The notes: generated from the sequence alone by a model not told the origin. DNA of 64,000 nucleotides from an uncultured Aquimarina sp. (GCF_947495315.1 NZ_CANLYD010000001.1:1-64000), one strand, 5' to 3'; shown: positions 27,661 to 37,613, counted from the first letter of the stretch. Numbers and translations: made by a program.

Positions 27661-28105
27661 TCGAATTTCATTCTGAATTAGTACTTGAAAACCTTCGCTA
27701 TCTTTATTTATGGCGAGGGTTTTATATTGATGTCTATTGTTTTAGAGAAAGAAATACTAAGTAACTATGGAAATATTTCTTTTGGTCAATTTTCTAACTA
27801 TGAATCGTTTGGCTTTGCTTATCGATACGGTTTTGTTGAGTTAGAGATAGAAAGATATACAATTTTGTTTATTGATATTTAGGTGAGACTTGGTTAAATT
27901 ACGGGAATTATACATTTGAGATAGGAGCCAATGATTCTTAGGAACAATGAATAAAGCTTTCTATAAGATTAGTTCAGGATTAATAAGTTTTTAAATGAAT
28001 TCGATTCTACTGTTTGCTATTTAATTAGTTTCATGTCTTTGATCTAAAAATATAGTTTTTAAATACGGATAAACTATATTGAAAATTTAAAGACAATTCA
28101 GTTAA
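27661..28105. other. 445-bp intergenic region, possibly with coding debris
   Basis: It contains the terminator at 27688-27723. A 65-codon frame at 27685-27882 starts inside that terminator and is probably chance. Around 27885-27975 the plus strand can be read as GETWLNYGNYTFEIGANDS, stop, EQ, stop, IKLSIRLVQ, which might be the decayed end of a beta-sandwich protein. I cannot name it. Confidence 0.45.
27688..27723 (+). terminator. Terminator of the DUF4397 gene
   Basis: Stem AAACCTTCGC (27688-27697) with GCGAGGGTTT (27713-27722), one G-T wobble, ending in a short T-run. Confidence 0.75.
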
Positions 28106-31100
28106 CTACTCAATTTCCTGCTCTGACTTTAATTCTTTAAGTAGATTCTCTTCATCTTCTAGAGTAGTATCAAGTTGAGGTCTTTTTTGTCTGTTAAAGA
28201 ACCTTGGAAACAAATTTATATATCGATTAAATGTATCTATTTCAGTATTTATAAGTTCTTTATCCTGATTTTCAACCAGAGTATCCACAAGATCCCGATA
28301 ATACGTTACATTATCCATGATATTTTCAAAATGCTCTTCTTGTTTTTTATAAGATAAATTTGAAAAATAGTGTAGTTGTTCTTGATATTTTATAGCTAAT
28401 TGTTTCCAGAGAGATCTTGCTTTTTCTTTTTTATCTATTTGATAATAGCTGCCTACAAAAGTGTGTAATGGTGTATAATATTCATAGATATCCAAAGGCA
28501 TTTTTTCTATCCCCAAATCCAGGATTTCTTCAGCTTTAAGTAGTTGGTCTTCTTTAATTAACTGATTGGCTAATCTTCCAAGATTGGTCCTAAAGGATAT
28601 TCCGTTTTTTCTGGTTTCTGTATCATGATAGATTTCTGTACTATCCCCATTTCCCCAGTCCCATTCTTTGACATTTTTATACATCACATCGGTATCGACT
28701 CTTCCTAATTGATAGGGATTGTTTGGATTCACCTTAGTTTTGATGGGAATAAGTTTATACGTCATTCCGTCTAATTGCAAATAGTCTTTCATCCAGATAT
28801 AATCATCATCACCAAAACTACCACCAGTAAAATAAATCGGGCGTTCCCAATTGTTATTAGCAATGATGTCTAACATGACCAGTCTGTGTTTAGGGATGTA
28901 ATTACCTTTTAGATGAATATCGATATAGGGCACAATGTTATCTGTATCTTTTTCAGACACTATTCCGTTTTTTAATACAGCTTCCTTATCAACTGGTATT
29001 CGAATATTCTTTGTCGGAAACGTAGAAACTACTTTTCCGTTCATAAGCTCTCCTTTGGTTCTATCGTCATCAGATGTGATCCAGCGCATCCAGTTTTTGA
29101 TGAGCATAGTATCCTTTGTTACCTCTTTGTAGAAAACTGCGTCATTATTTCCATAGGTATAAAATGAGTGTTCTAATTGGGAAGGCACAGGTTTACCTTC
29201 ATAAGCAGCTTTTTTCATTTGATCGATATACCAATCTGTCGCCAATAAATTAGTGATAAGAATGCGTATATCTGTTCGATATCCTTCTATTTCTTGCAAA
29301 TACCATAAGGGGAAACTATCATTATCACCAATAGAAAATAGAATCGCATCTTTCTGACAAGAGGATAAGTATGTTTTTGCGGATGATTGAGCGGTATATC
29401 GATTGGATCGATCATGATCATCCCAGTTTTGGGCAATCAATAAGGAAGGTACTCCAAGTAATGAAATGAGAATTGTTATGTACGCAGCTTTCTTAGCGTT
29501 CATTTGATCCTTTAATATGTCGAAAAGTGCATATACTCCAAATGCAATCCAAATGGCAAATACATAAAAAGAACCTACTAGAGCATAATCTCTTTCCCTG
29601 GGTTCAAAGGGTCTTTCATTAAGATATATTTTTAAAGATAATCCTGTAAACAAAAAGAATATAAACAATACCCAGAAATTCTTTTTATCATGCTTCAATT
29701 GGAAAACTAATCCAATCAAACCTAAAATAAGAGGAATGAAGTAATACGTATTTCTAGCTTTGTTTTTTAATGCATCATTTGGTAAATTATCTTGAGATCC
29801 AAGGCGATGTTTATCAATAAACGAAATTCCACTAAGCCAATTACCGTGTAAAGAAGATAATTTCCCTTGAACATCGTCTTGTCTTCCAACAAAGTTCCAC
29901 ATAAAATAACGCCAGTACATATAATTAATTTGGTATTGAAAGAGGTAGGATACATTATCCCAAAATGAAGGCGGTCGGACATCCAGAAATTGACCAAATG
30001 ATTCTAAGAATTTGTGATAATCACTGTAATCTAATTGGTCTGCTGCATATTGTTTTCTAAAATCAATAACAGTATCTATAAGTTCCTTTTCATCCTGATA
30101 TTCAGCTTTTATAGAGAATTTCAGTGGTCCGCTAAATAACATATAATTACTGATATGCTCAGTACTCCACATTCTTGGTAACAAAGTTTTATGAGTATTA
30201 TCTAAATTCTGTTTAGCATTTTTCCAATCATTAACAACTATATATTTTCCTGTATTTAGATCTTTTTCGTATTTCGGTTTGTCATCTAGATATGGTTCAT
30301 TCTCATCTAAATTGCCATAGATCTCAGTGAATTGAGGGCCATAAAACAGGTGCGTTTTTGGGTATTGCTCCAGATTGTAGTATGCTAATAATTCTCTGGC
30401 ATTGTTTGGGTTATTTTCGTTAATCACCGTACCGGCGTTTGCTCTAATCGGAATCATTAACCAGCTAGAAAACCCAACTAAAATAAAAAGAATACAAAGC
30501 AGGGAAGTATGGATCAATGGATAGGATTTTTTTCTAGTGTATTTTAATCCGAGATAAAAACAGATCATTAAACTTATGCCGGCAATAATAGTTCCTGAAT
30601 GAAAAGGTAACCCGATTGAATTGATAAAGAAGATTTCAGAACTACCAAAATACGCCAGTGTATAAGGTAGTAGCATTTTAAAAATGAACAATAATATAGC
30701 AATCACAATAAGATTGGCGATTATGAAATTATTGAGTGTTATGGTTTTATAATTTTTAAAATAATACAATAGCCCTATTGCCGGAATCGAGAGTAATCCC
30801 ATAAAATGAACACCAAAGGATAGTCCAACAATAAAAGAAATTAAAATGATCCATTTATTTCCTTGCGGTTGATTCATATCTCGTTGCCATAACAATCCTA
30901 GGTAGAATAACACTGACAGAATACAAGTAGCCATTGCATAAACTTCTGCCTCTACTGCATTAAACCAAAAACTATCTGTAAACGCAAAAGCCAGGGAACC
31001 TATTACTCCGCCTCCTAGTATGATAATATAAGTGCTTTTTGCAAGATTTGATTTGGCCTTTGCCAAATTAGTCAGCAAAATGGTGATTGACCAAAACATG

Positions 31101-31381
31101 AAAAGTATGGTAAATGCACTTGCAATTCCTGATGTAATATTCAATGTATATGCAATTTGTTCCGGATACGTAGCAAAACTGGAAGCAAAAGCTCCTATCA
31201 TTTGAAACAATGGGGCACCTGGAGGATGTCCAATTTGTAATTTTGAAGATGCTGAAATATATTCACCTACATCCCAAAAACTATTTGTTGGCTCTGCTGT
31301 ATTAATATAAACTAAGAGAGAAATAAGGAATACAGTCCAACCCAGTATAAGATTCCACTTTTTGAAAAGAGATATATTCAT
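28106..31381 (-). CDS. DUF2723 family large membrane protein
   Basis: 1091 residues. The N-terminal half has the DUF2723 signature: NTAEPTNSFWDVGEYI near residue 28, then KLQIGHPPGAPLFQMIG, followed by multiple membrane helices to about residue 330. A second membrane cluster lies at about 545-665 (GLVFQLKHDKKNF, then EPRERDYALVGSFYVF). The C-terminal ~400 residues are soluble and end in TPR-like helices and an acidic tail. DUF2723 proteins resemble GT-C fold glycosyltransferases such as protein O-mannosyltransferases; the acidic pair in FWDVGEY would fit a GT-C catalytic site. Bacteroidota do O-glycosylate periplasmic proteins, so a lipid-linked sugar donor is plausible. The substrate is unknown. 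Confidence 0.88.
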   Translation of the reverse strand: MNISLFKKWNLILGWTVFLISLLVYINTAEPTNSFWDVGEYISASSKLQIGHPPGAPLFQMIGAFASSFATYPEQIAYTLNITSGIASAFTILFMFWSITILLTNLAKAKSNLAKSTYIIILGGGVIGSLAFAFTDSFWFNAVEAEVYAMATCILSVLFYLGLLWQRDMNQPQGNKWIILISFIVGLSFGVHFMGLLSIPAIGLLYYFKNYKTITLNNFIIANLIVIAILLFIFKMLLPYTLAYFGSSEIFFINSIGLPFHSGTIIAGISLMICFYLGLKYTRKKSYPLIHTSLLCILFILVGFSSWLMIPIRANAGTVINENNPNNARELLAYYNLEQYPKTHLFYGPQFTEIYGNLDENEPYLDDKPKYEKDLNTGKYIVVNDWKNAKQNLDNTHKTLLPRMWSTEHISNYMLFSGPLKFSIKAEYQDEKELIDTVIDFRKQYAADQLDYSDYHKFLESFGQFLDVRPPSFWDNVSYLFQYQINYMYWRYFMWNFVGRQDDVQGKLSSLHGNWLSGISFIDKHRLGSQDNLPNDALKNKARNTYYFIPLILGLIGLVFQLKHDKKNFWVLFIFFLFTGLSLKIYLNERPFEPRERDYALVGSFYVFAIWIAFGVYALFDILKDQMNAKKAAYITILISLLGVPSLLIAQNWDDHDRSNRYTAQSSAKTYLSSCQKDAILFSIGDNDSFPLWYLQEIEGYRTDIRILITNLLATDWYIDQMKKAAYEGKPVPSQLEHSFYTYGNNDAVFYKEVTKDTMLIKNWMRWITSDDDRTKGELMNGKVVSTFPTKNIRIPVDKEAVLKNGIVSEKDTDNIVPYIDIHLKGNYIPKHRLVMLDIIANNNWERPIYFTGGSFGDDDYIWMKDYLQLDGMTYKLIPIKTKVNPNNPYQLGRVDTDVMYKNVKEWDWGNGDSTEIYHDTETRKNGISFRTNLGRLANQLIKEDQLLKAEEILDLGIEKMPLDIYEYYTPLHTFVGSYYQIDKKEKARSLWKQLAIKYQEQLHYFSNLSYKKQEEHFENIMDNVTYYRDLVDTLVENQDKELINTEIDTFNRYINLFPRFFNRQKRPQLDTTLEDEENLLKELKSEQEIE

Positions 31382-31789
31382 TTGTATTGATTGCCTTTTT
31401 TTAGGTAATCAAATGACGAGTAAAAAATTAAAAAAGTGGAGCGTTAGAAGTTGTAATAAAGTACTAGTACTGGTATGATTTTATTTAAATCACTTGAAAA
31501 TAAGTTGTTTATGGTAAAATTCAAAACTTTGTTAGCATTGAAAAGAAGTTATGTTTTGAGAATTTTATAGACAAGAAAGTTCTATGAATAGAGCGATATA
31601 GAATTATTTATCTAAGTGTTATAACATATAAGTGACATCTATTCTTATCAATTAATGAGGATTAAACAATAGTTAAAACTTAGTTATTTGGGGAAAAATC
31701 TACTTTTTTAAATAAACATGAACTATCTTATATAATAATAATGCAATTGTATTTTAATTAGGCCCTGATTTTTACAAATTTTTTAAAGC
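31382..31789. other. 408-bp divergent intergenic region without recognised feature
   Basis: It lies between the starts of the DUF2723 and BLUF genes and must contain both promoters. It is very AT-rich. I see no TAnnTTTG with good spacing, no hairpin and no coding remnant. Confidence 0.5.
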
Positions 31790-32212
31790 ATGCAAACTAC
31801 CGAAGAAATTAGAACTATTAGTTATTTAAGTAATTCTTCAAAATTGGATAGTGAAGAAATAGAAGAGCTTTTGATAGATACTATGACTAATAACAATAAA
31901 ATTGGAATAGGTGGAATTCTTATATATAGTAATGATACTTTTTTTCAAATTATAGAAGGTTATACAAAGGATATAGATAGATTGTTTGCCAAAATAGAGC
32001 TTGATAAAAGACATTTTAATGTCTTCAAAATTTTTGATAGAAAAGTATCAATCAAAAAATTTGAAAGATTTAGTTTTAGTTATATTAGAGTTGAAGATGA
32101 AAAGATATCTAATGAATTAATGAGTTTTTTAGAAATAGGAGATAATTTTGGTGATGAAACTCATGAAATGCTAGTAGGAAAAGTAAAAAACCTTATTAAA
32201 GATTCTAAATAA
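31790..32212 (+). CDS. BLUF-domain blue-light photoreceptor
   Basis: 140 residues, a stand-alone BLUF domain that binds FAD. Core residues for the photocycle are present: Y12 in TISYLS, an asparagine at N35/N36 in the NNN run, and Q53 in FFQIIEG, with spacing like AppA Y21/N45/Q63. D72-R74-H75 in ELDKRHF match the usual D-RH block. The beta5 segment reads ERFSFSY where many BLUF proteins have RxFxxWSM, so the semi-conserved tryptophan is absent. No effector domain is fused, so output must be through a partner. The convergent membrane LuxR-type regulator, 5 bp away, is a candidate only by position. Confidence 0.93.
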   Translation: MQTTEEIRTISYLSNSSKLDSEEIEELLIDTMTNNNKIGIGGILIYSNDTFFQIIEGYTKDIDRLFAKIELDKRHFNVFKIFDRKVSIKKFERFSFSYIRVEDEKISNELMSFLEIGDNFGDETHEMLVGKVKNLIKDSK

Positions 32213-32217
32213 CACTA

Positions 32218-33198
32218 CTATTTATTAATTAGTTCTTTTCGATTAGTGATGTGTAATTTGCTGTAAATGTTAGAGATATGTGTTTTTACAGTGTTGATAC
32301 TAATAAACAATTCATTGGCAATTTCTTTATTGCTTTTTCCGGAAATGATTAACTCCTTGATAGTATTTTCTTGTTTGCTTAATGGTACTAAAATAGTTTT
32401 TCGTTGATGTCTTTTTCTTTTTACAACTAAAAAAACAAGGGTTATAATAACCAATCCGGCGATACCATTTAATACCATGCTTATGGAGTATTTTTTTTCA
32501 GTTTTTTCCTTGTGAACCAATGAAAGTTTATTCTCAAGATATAAGAATAAAGCAGGATCGATGTCACTGGCTTTTAATTCTTTTAATAACTCGGCATAGT
32601 AAGCAGTATTTTCTTTAATATCTTTTTCCAATAATTTCTTGTCATCAAGTTTTTTAATACTTATTAACTTTACCAGAAGAATTTGCAAGGAGTCTTTTAC
32701 GTATCCTTTGGTCCTAAGTAAATACTTTTCGGTATCAAAATCGTCGTGCAAGCTTTCAAACTTAGATTCGAATTTTTTTAGTTGTTGCCATTCCTTGTGA
32801 GCTTTATTATTGGTTGTATAAGAATCAAAAAACGACGTTCCTTTTTCAAAATAGATGGAGTCATTCTTAGATAAAATGAATAGCTTAGAGTTTTTAGTCA
32901 CACCTGTATGTCTTGATACTGATTTAATTGGATCAATGTGAACTCTGTATATATGATCCTTATTATTAAACCATTTTTGGTCAAAAGAGAAGTATCCCTC
33001 TTTAGAAATAACCGAAGAAGCAATAGGTATATAGGTATGTCCATTAGCCGTACCGTTTAACTGTACTTTGCTTAAATTTACTTTTTCTTCCCAGTTCTCA
33101 GGGTTTTCCAGTTGTAAATATCCAGAAACAATTTCTTGCCCATTCGTCTTTAGACAAATTAATAGTGTTAGTATGAAAAGAAAGATTGTATTTTTCAT
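32218..33198 (-). CDS. Membrane-anchored LuxR-type regulator
   Basis: 326 residues. A signal peptide (ending NGQ, about 20) is followed by a periplasmic part (about 21-235), a single membrane helix (about 240-262, GIAGLVIITLVFLVV), and a cytosolic LuxR-type helix-turn-helix domain (about 270-326, with KEIANELFISINTVKTHISNIY). It has no receiver or kinase domain, so a periplasmic signal would be passed straight through the membrane to DNA. The N-terminal part (SGYLQLENPENWEEKV and onward) resembles small beta-domains seen in such flavobacterial regulators. The signal and targets are unknown. Confidence 0.85.
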   Translation of the reverse strand: MKNTIFLFILTLLICLKTNGQEIVSGYLQLENPENWEEKVNLSKVQLNGTANGHTYIPIASSVISKEGYFSFDQKWFNNKDHIYRVHIDPIKSVSRHTGVTKNSKLFILSKNDSIYFEKGTSFFDSYTTNNKAHKEWQQLKKFESKFESLHDDFDTEKYLLRTKGYVKDSLQILLVKLISIKKLDDKKLLEKDIKENTAYYAELLKELKASDIDPALFLYLENKLSLVHKEKTEKKYSISMVLNGIAGLVIITLVFLVVKRKRHQRKTILVPLSKQENTIKELIISGKSNKEIANELFISINTVKTHISNIYSKLHITNRKELINK

Positions 33199-33267
33199 TT
33201 GTCTTGTTATCTAGATGGAAAGTGATATTGTAAAAATAATAAAATATGTTATAAATAAGTAGAAATA

Positions 33268-33306
33268 AGAAAACCGCTTCTACTGTTCAACAGCAAAGCG
33301 GTTTTG
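33268..33306 (-). terminator. Terminator of htpG
   Basis: A 10-bp stem (33270-33279 with 33296-33305) is followed on the minus strand by a T-run. It lies 65 bp past the htpG stop codon. Confidence 0.8.
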
Positions 33307-33371
33307 TATATGTATTCCAAAAGCGCAGCTTTCTTGTAATCTAAAGATCCAAAAGCATAGCGTTTCTAAGA

Positions 33372-35258
33372 TTACTTAATCATCTCAAAGCTGCGTTTGA
33401 CAAATTCAGTCAATTCTTCACCTTTAAGTAAATTCTGTGATAATCTTGCTAAATCCAGTGATTGCTTAATCAAGCGCTCTTTCTTTTTATCAGTTTTAGT
33501 GTCTTTAATTTGGCCAATCAACTCGTGATTTGTATTCACAATTAGATTGTACATCTCTGGCATATTTCCAAACATGTTCATTCCACCACCGCCAGTCTGT
33601 TGCATCTCTTTCATACGACGCATAAACTCTGGTTGTGTAATTATAAACGGAGAAGCATTACTATCCATAGCTTCTAACTGAACCGTATATTTATCAGCAG
33701 GAATCACTTTTTCTAGATCAACTTTTAACGCATCCTTTTCTTCATCAGATAGTTTAGAAATAGTTTCCTCGTCTTTTTTAATCAGGTTATCAATATGATC
33801 ACCATCAACACGAACAAAAGAGATATTTTCTTTACTGGTTTCTAATTTCTGGATGAGATGCGAAACAATAGGTGAGTCTAGTAACAATACTTCGTATCCT
33901 TTGTCTTTTGCAGCAGATATATAAGCGTGCTGCTCATCTTTGTCAGAAGCGTATAAGACAACTAGTTTATTATCTTTATCTGTTTGATTTTCTTTTATTT
34001 TTTCCTGTAATTCTTCAAAAGTGAAATAGGTGCCATCAACAGTAGGGTATAAAGCAAATTTATCAGCTTTTTCGAAGAACTTATCTTCAGAAAGCATTCC
34101 GTATTCGATCACTACTTTAATGTCATTCCATTTCTTTTCAAAATCTTCTCTATCATTTTTAAATAGAGAACTTAGTTTATCCGCCACTTTACGAGTGATA
34201 TAACTAGAGATTTTCTTTACAGCACCATCTGCTTGTAAGTATGATCTGGAAACATTTAATGGAATGTCAGGAGAATCAATAACACCGCGGAGCATTGTTA
34301 AAAATTCAGGAACAATACCTTCTACATTATCCGTTACGAAAACTTGGTTTTGGTATAATTGGATTCTATCCTTCTGCATATTCATATCCTGTCCGAGCTT
34401 CGGGAAATATAAAATCCCTGTAAGGTTAAATGGATAATCTACATTAAGGTGAATATTAAATAAAGGCTCTTCGAACTGCATTGGATACAATTCTCTATAA
34501 AACCCTTTATAATCTTCATCTTTTAGATCAGCAGGTTGTTTAGTCCAGGCCGGATTAGGATTATTAATGATGTTATCTACTTCCTGAGTAGGTGCCGGAT
34601 CTTCTTCTTTTGCTCCTTCTGGTTTTGGTAGTGTTTCTGTTTTAGTTCCGAATTTAATCGAAACGGGCATAAACTTATTATATTTTACCAATAATTCACT
34701 GATTCTACTTTCTTCAAGGAATTCTGTATCATCTTCTCCAATATGTAGGATGATTTCTGTTCCTCTTTCAGTTTTATCATGAGCTTCGATTGTGTATGTA
34801 GGAGAACCATCACAAGTCCAGTGTGCCGCTGGCGCATCTGTATATGATTTGGTAATAATCTCTACTTTATTAGCTACCATAAATGCCGAGTAGAACCCTA
34901 AACCAAAATGTCCAATGATTCCAGAATCTTTTGCGCTGTCCTTATATTTTTCTAAGAATTCTTCAGCACCAGAAAAAGCTACCTGATTGATATATTTTTC
35001 AACCTCTTCTGCAGTCATACCGATTCCTTGATCGATAATATGTAGTAACTTATTTTCTTTGTCAATTTTAACTTCAATCTTAGGATCACCATATTCTACC
35101 TTAGCTTCACCAATATTCGTTAAATGTTTTAGTTTTAAAGTCGCATCTGTTGCGTTAGATATTAACTCTCGTAAAAAGATCTCATGATCAGAATACAAGA
35201 ATTTTTTAATCAAAGGAAAAATGTTTTCTACTGATACATTAATACTTCCTGTTGCCAT
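33372..35258 (-). CDS. htpG: Molecular chaperone HtpG (Hsp90)
   Basis: 628 residues, full length for bacterial Hsp90. The N-terminal ATP-binding GHKL domain shows ELISNATDATLK, DQGIGM and GHFGLGFYSAFMVA. The middle domain has LNVSRSYLQ with its catalytic arginine. The C-terminal dimerization region contains a GGGMNMFG stretch, somewhat flexible and common in Bacteroidota. It is cytosolic and ATP-dependent in protein folding. A single gene with its own terminator. No heat-shock operator is recognisable in the 257 bp upstream. Confidence 0.97.
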   Translation of the reverse strand: MATGSINVSVENIFPLIKKFLYSDHEIFLRELISNATDATLKLKHLTNIGEAKVEYGDPKIEVKIDKENKLLHIIDQGIGMTAEEVEKYINQVAFSGAEEFLEKYKDSAKDSGIIGHFGLGFYSAFMVANKVEIITKSYTDAPAAHWTCDGSPTYTIEAHDKTERGTEIILHIGEDDTEFLEESRISELLVKYNKFMPVSIKFGTKTETLPKPEGAKEEDPAPTQEVDNIINNPNPAWTKQPADLKDEDYKGFYRELYPMQFEEPLFNIHLNVDYPFNLTGILYFPKLGQDMNMQKDRIQLYQNQVFVTDNVEGIVPEFLTMLRGVIDSPDIPLNVSRSYLQADGAVKKISSYITRKVADKLSSLFKNDREDFEKKWNDIKVVIEYGMLSEDKFFEKADKFALYPTVDGTYFTFEELQEKIKENQTDKDNKLVVLYASDKDEQHAYISAAKDKGYEVLLLDSPIVSHLIQKLETSKENISFVRVDGDHIDNLIKKDEETISKLSDEEKDALKVDLEKVIPADKYTVQLEAMDSNASPFIITQPEFMRRMKEMQQTGGGGMNMFGNMPEMYNLIVNTNHELIGQIKDTKTDKKKERLIKQSLDLARLSQNLLKGEELTEFVKRSFEMIK

Positions 35259-35515
35259 TTTATTTATGTTTTAATTTTAATTATCACTTCTGGACTCTTT
35301 ATAGTCAAAAAAAATACCAATTCTACATTGCTGACAAACTGACACAGAAATAACAAGATGATTAATAAAACGTAAGGATAATACAAGTATTTCGTCTATT
35401 GTAAAACGGCGAAATTAAGTTTCATTTTTTCTGAAACAACTTTAACATATTTTTTGTTTAGGTTTTTTATATAAAAGTTAAACAATTGTTATCTTTACAA
35501 CGTAAATCAAGAATT

Positions 35516-36181
35516 ATGGCATCTCCAAAAAAGAAACAGATAATTGATAGTCACTATATCATTACTAAGTATATGAATTTTGTTTTAGAGCATGATTCTT
35601 ATCCTAAATCAGTATTTAAGTTCTGCAAAGAATCTAAAATAAAAGAAGAAGAGTTTTACGAATTCTTTGGTAGTTTAGATAGTGTAAATAAAAGAATTTG
35701 GAATACTTTTTTTAGTACTACTATAGACGCAATGAATAGCAATGAGGAATATGAAAAATTATCTAGTAAGGATAAAATGCTCACTTTCTTTTACACATTT
35801 TTTGAGTTATTAACTCTAAATCGTAGCTATGTGTTATTTGCATTAAAGTATCACGAAATGCCTCTCAAGAACTTGGGGCAGTTAAAAGGACTTCGGAAAC
35901 ATATAAAAGATTTTGCGAAGGAACTTATTGAAGTAGATAATGATGATAAAATGTTTAGGATTGCGAAAAACCCTATCTCTGTTTACTCAGAAGGTGCTTG
36001 GTTACAGTTTTTATTTCTTTTAAAATTTTGGATGGACGATGAGTCTTCTGGATTTGAAAAAACAGACATTGCTATTGAGAAGTCGGTAAATACAGTTTTC
36101 GATCTATTCGATAATACGCCACTTAGTAGTGTATTGGATTTTGGGAAATTCTTATGGAAGGAAAAATCAATGTGGAATTAG
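35516..36181 (+). CDS. TetR-like transcriptional regulator
   Basis: 221 residues from the ATG at 35516 (MASPKKKQ). A frame upstream reaches 35486, but a -7-like TATCTTTA at 35490-35497 makes that start unlikely. The N-terminal helix-turn-helix region (about 5-50) includes SVFKFCKESKIKEEEFYEFFGS, which replaces the usual TetR recognition helix with a rather divergent sequence. The C-terminal ligand domain is helical. In flavobacteria such genes often precede an AarF/UbiB kinase, as here (38 bp away), so both are probably one operon. The ligand is unknown. Confidence 0.75.
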   Translation: MASPKKKQIIDSHYIITKYMNFVLEHDSYPKSVFKFCKESKIKEEEFYEFFGSLDSVNKRIWNTFFSTTIDAMNSNEEYEKLSSKDKMLTFFYTFFELLTLNRSYVLFALKYHEMPLKNLGQLKGLRKHIKDFAKELIEVDNDDKMFRIAKNPISVYSEGAWLQFLFLLKFWMDDESSGFEKTDIAIEKSVNTVFDLFDNTPLSSVLDFGKFLWKEKSMWN

Positions 36182-36219
36182 TGGTTTCTGAATATAGACA
36201 ATAAGCAGACGGATAAGAT

Positions 36220-37527
36220 ATGAAGACTATAGATAAAATACCAACTACAAAAATAGGAAGAACAACAGAGCTGGTTAAGACGGGTGTGAAGGTAGGTGGA
36301 AATTATCTTAAATATTATAGTAAAAAAGCGATCAATCCTAACACGACTAGAGATCAGCTTAATGAGAATAATGCTGCTGATATCTATGATGGATTGAAGA
36401 ATTTAAAGGGTAGCGCGCTAAAGGTAGCGCAAATGCTTTCAATGGAGAAAAATATACTACCAAATGCGTATGTAGAGAAGTTTTCTTTAGCACAATTTAG
36501 TGTTCCTCCATTGTCTGCACCATTAGTTAGAAGAACATTTAAAAAGTATCACGGACAATATCCGGAAGATTTATATGATACGTTTGCAACTCAATCTGTT
36601 AACGCCGCCAGTATCGGTCAGGTACACAAGGCATCTAAAGACGGGAAAAAACTTGCTGTGAAAATTCAATATCCTGGAGTTGCAGACAGTATAAGTTCTG
36701 ATTTGGCGATGGTAAAACCCATCGCCATCAGAATGTTTAATTTAAAAGGTAAAGATTCTGATAAATATTTTCAGGAATTAGAAGGAAAGCTCTTAGAAGA
36801 GACAGATTATGTGCTAGAAGTACAACAAAGTAAAGAAATAACTGGAGCTTGTTCCAAAATTCCTAATCTTACTTTTCCTAAGTATTATGAAGAATTATCC
36901 AGCAAACGTATTATTACGATGGACTGGATGGATGGTGTGCATCTTAGCGAATTTGCTAAACAAAATACAGATCAGGAAAAAGCTAATAAAATAGGACAGG
37001 CGCTTTGGGATTTTTATATGTATCAAATGCATATCCTAAAAGCAGTTCATGCAGATCCACATCCAGGTAACTTCTTAATTGATAAAGATGACAATTTAAT
37101 AGCAATAGATTTTGGTTGTGTAAAGAAAGTTCCGTTAGAGTTTTATACGCCTTATTTCGAATTAGCTGAAAAAGAAAATATAGAGAATCCGGAATTTTTT
37201 GCCCTGAAAATGTTTGAGTTGGAAATACTTCGAAAAGATGATTCTCCTGAAGAAAGAGCTTTCTTCTCGGAGTTATTCCACGAGATGCTTAGTCTTTTTA
37301 CGACTCCTTTTCAGATGGATACATTTGATTTTGCAGATGAAAAATTCTGGGGAGCAATAACAGAATTGAGTGAAAAATATTCTAAAGACACAGAGCTTAG
37401 AAAAATGAATGGTAATAGGGGTAGTAAACACTTCTTGTATATCAACAGAACATTTTTCGGCTTGTATAACTTATTACACGATCTAGGAGCAACAATTCGT
37501 GTTAAAAATTTCGAAAAGTACCTTTAG
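36220..37527 (+). CDS. AarF/ABC1/UbiB family atypical kinase
   Basis: 435 residues. Signature motifs appear in order: the KxGQ region reads KGSALKVAQMLS (alanine in place of the usual glycine), the A-rich loop region is NAASIGQVHKA, the catalytic lysine lies in AVKIQYPG, HADPHPGN forms the catalytic loop, and the metal-binding aspartate is in IDFGCVK. UbiB-like proteins are needed for quinone synthesis and lipid distribution, acting as ATPases at the membrane. No membrane helix is obvious here. Operon with the TetR-like gene. The stop codon overlaps a perfect 16-bp palindrome. Confidence 0.92.
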   Translation: MKTIDKIPTTKIGRTTELVKTGVKVGGNYLKYYSKKAINPNTTRDQLNENNAADIYDGLKNLKGSALKVAQMLSMEKNILPNAYVEKFSLAQFSVPPLSAPLVRRTFKKYHGQYPEDLYDTFATQSVNAASIGQVHKASKDGKKLAVKIQYPGVADSISSDLAMVKPIAIRMFNLKGKDSDKYFQELEGKLLEETDYVLEVQQSKEITGACSKIPNLTFPKYYEELSSKRIITMDWMDGVHLSEFAKQNTDQEKANKIGQALWDFYMYQMHILKAVHADPHPGNFLIDKDDNLIAIDFGCVKKVPLEFYTPYFELAEKENIENPEFFALKMFELEILRKDDSPEERAFFSELFHEMLSLFTTPFQMDTFDFADEKFWGAITELSEKYSKDTELRKMNGNRGSKHFLYINRTFFGLYNLLHDLGATIRVKNFEKYL

Positions 37528-37541
37528 TCAGTCGACTGACT
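37526..37541. repeat. Perfect 16-bp palindrome AGTCAGTCGACTGACT
   Basis: Every base is symmetric about 37533/37534. It overlaps the aarF stop codon. Such a site could bind a TetR-type dimer or could form part of the 3' end structure. Only the symmetry is observed. Confidence 0.8.
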
Positions 37542-37576
37542 GGCTTTGGTTTGTTTATTTATTGGTTAGGTTGTTA

Positions 37577-37613
37577 GAAAGGCATGCTGTGGTTGGCGTG
37601 CCTTTCGCTTTTT
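37577..37613 (+). terminator. Terminator of the TetR/aarF operon
   Basis: Stem GAAAGGCATGC (37577-37587) with GCGTGCCTTTC (37596-37606), one G-T wobble, followed by a T-run at 37609-37613. Confidence 0.82.

Noticed and set aside
27685..27882. 65-codon frame after the DUF4397 gene
   Set aside because: It begins inside the terminator hairpin, has no promoter and no recognisable protein; probably chance.
27885..27975. Possible decayed coding fragment reading GETWLNYGNYTFEIGANDS with later stops
   Set aside because: It looks a little like the end of a beta-sandwich domain, but no family could be assigned; noted only in the intergenic entry.
33336..33375. 7-bp inverted repeat GTAATCT/AGATTAC overlapping the htpG stop codon
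   Set aside because: Too short and without a T-run; the stronger hairpin at 33270-33305 explains termination.
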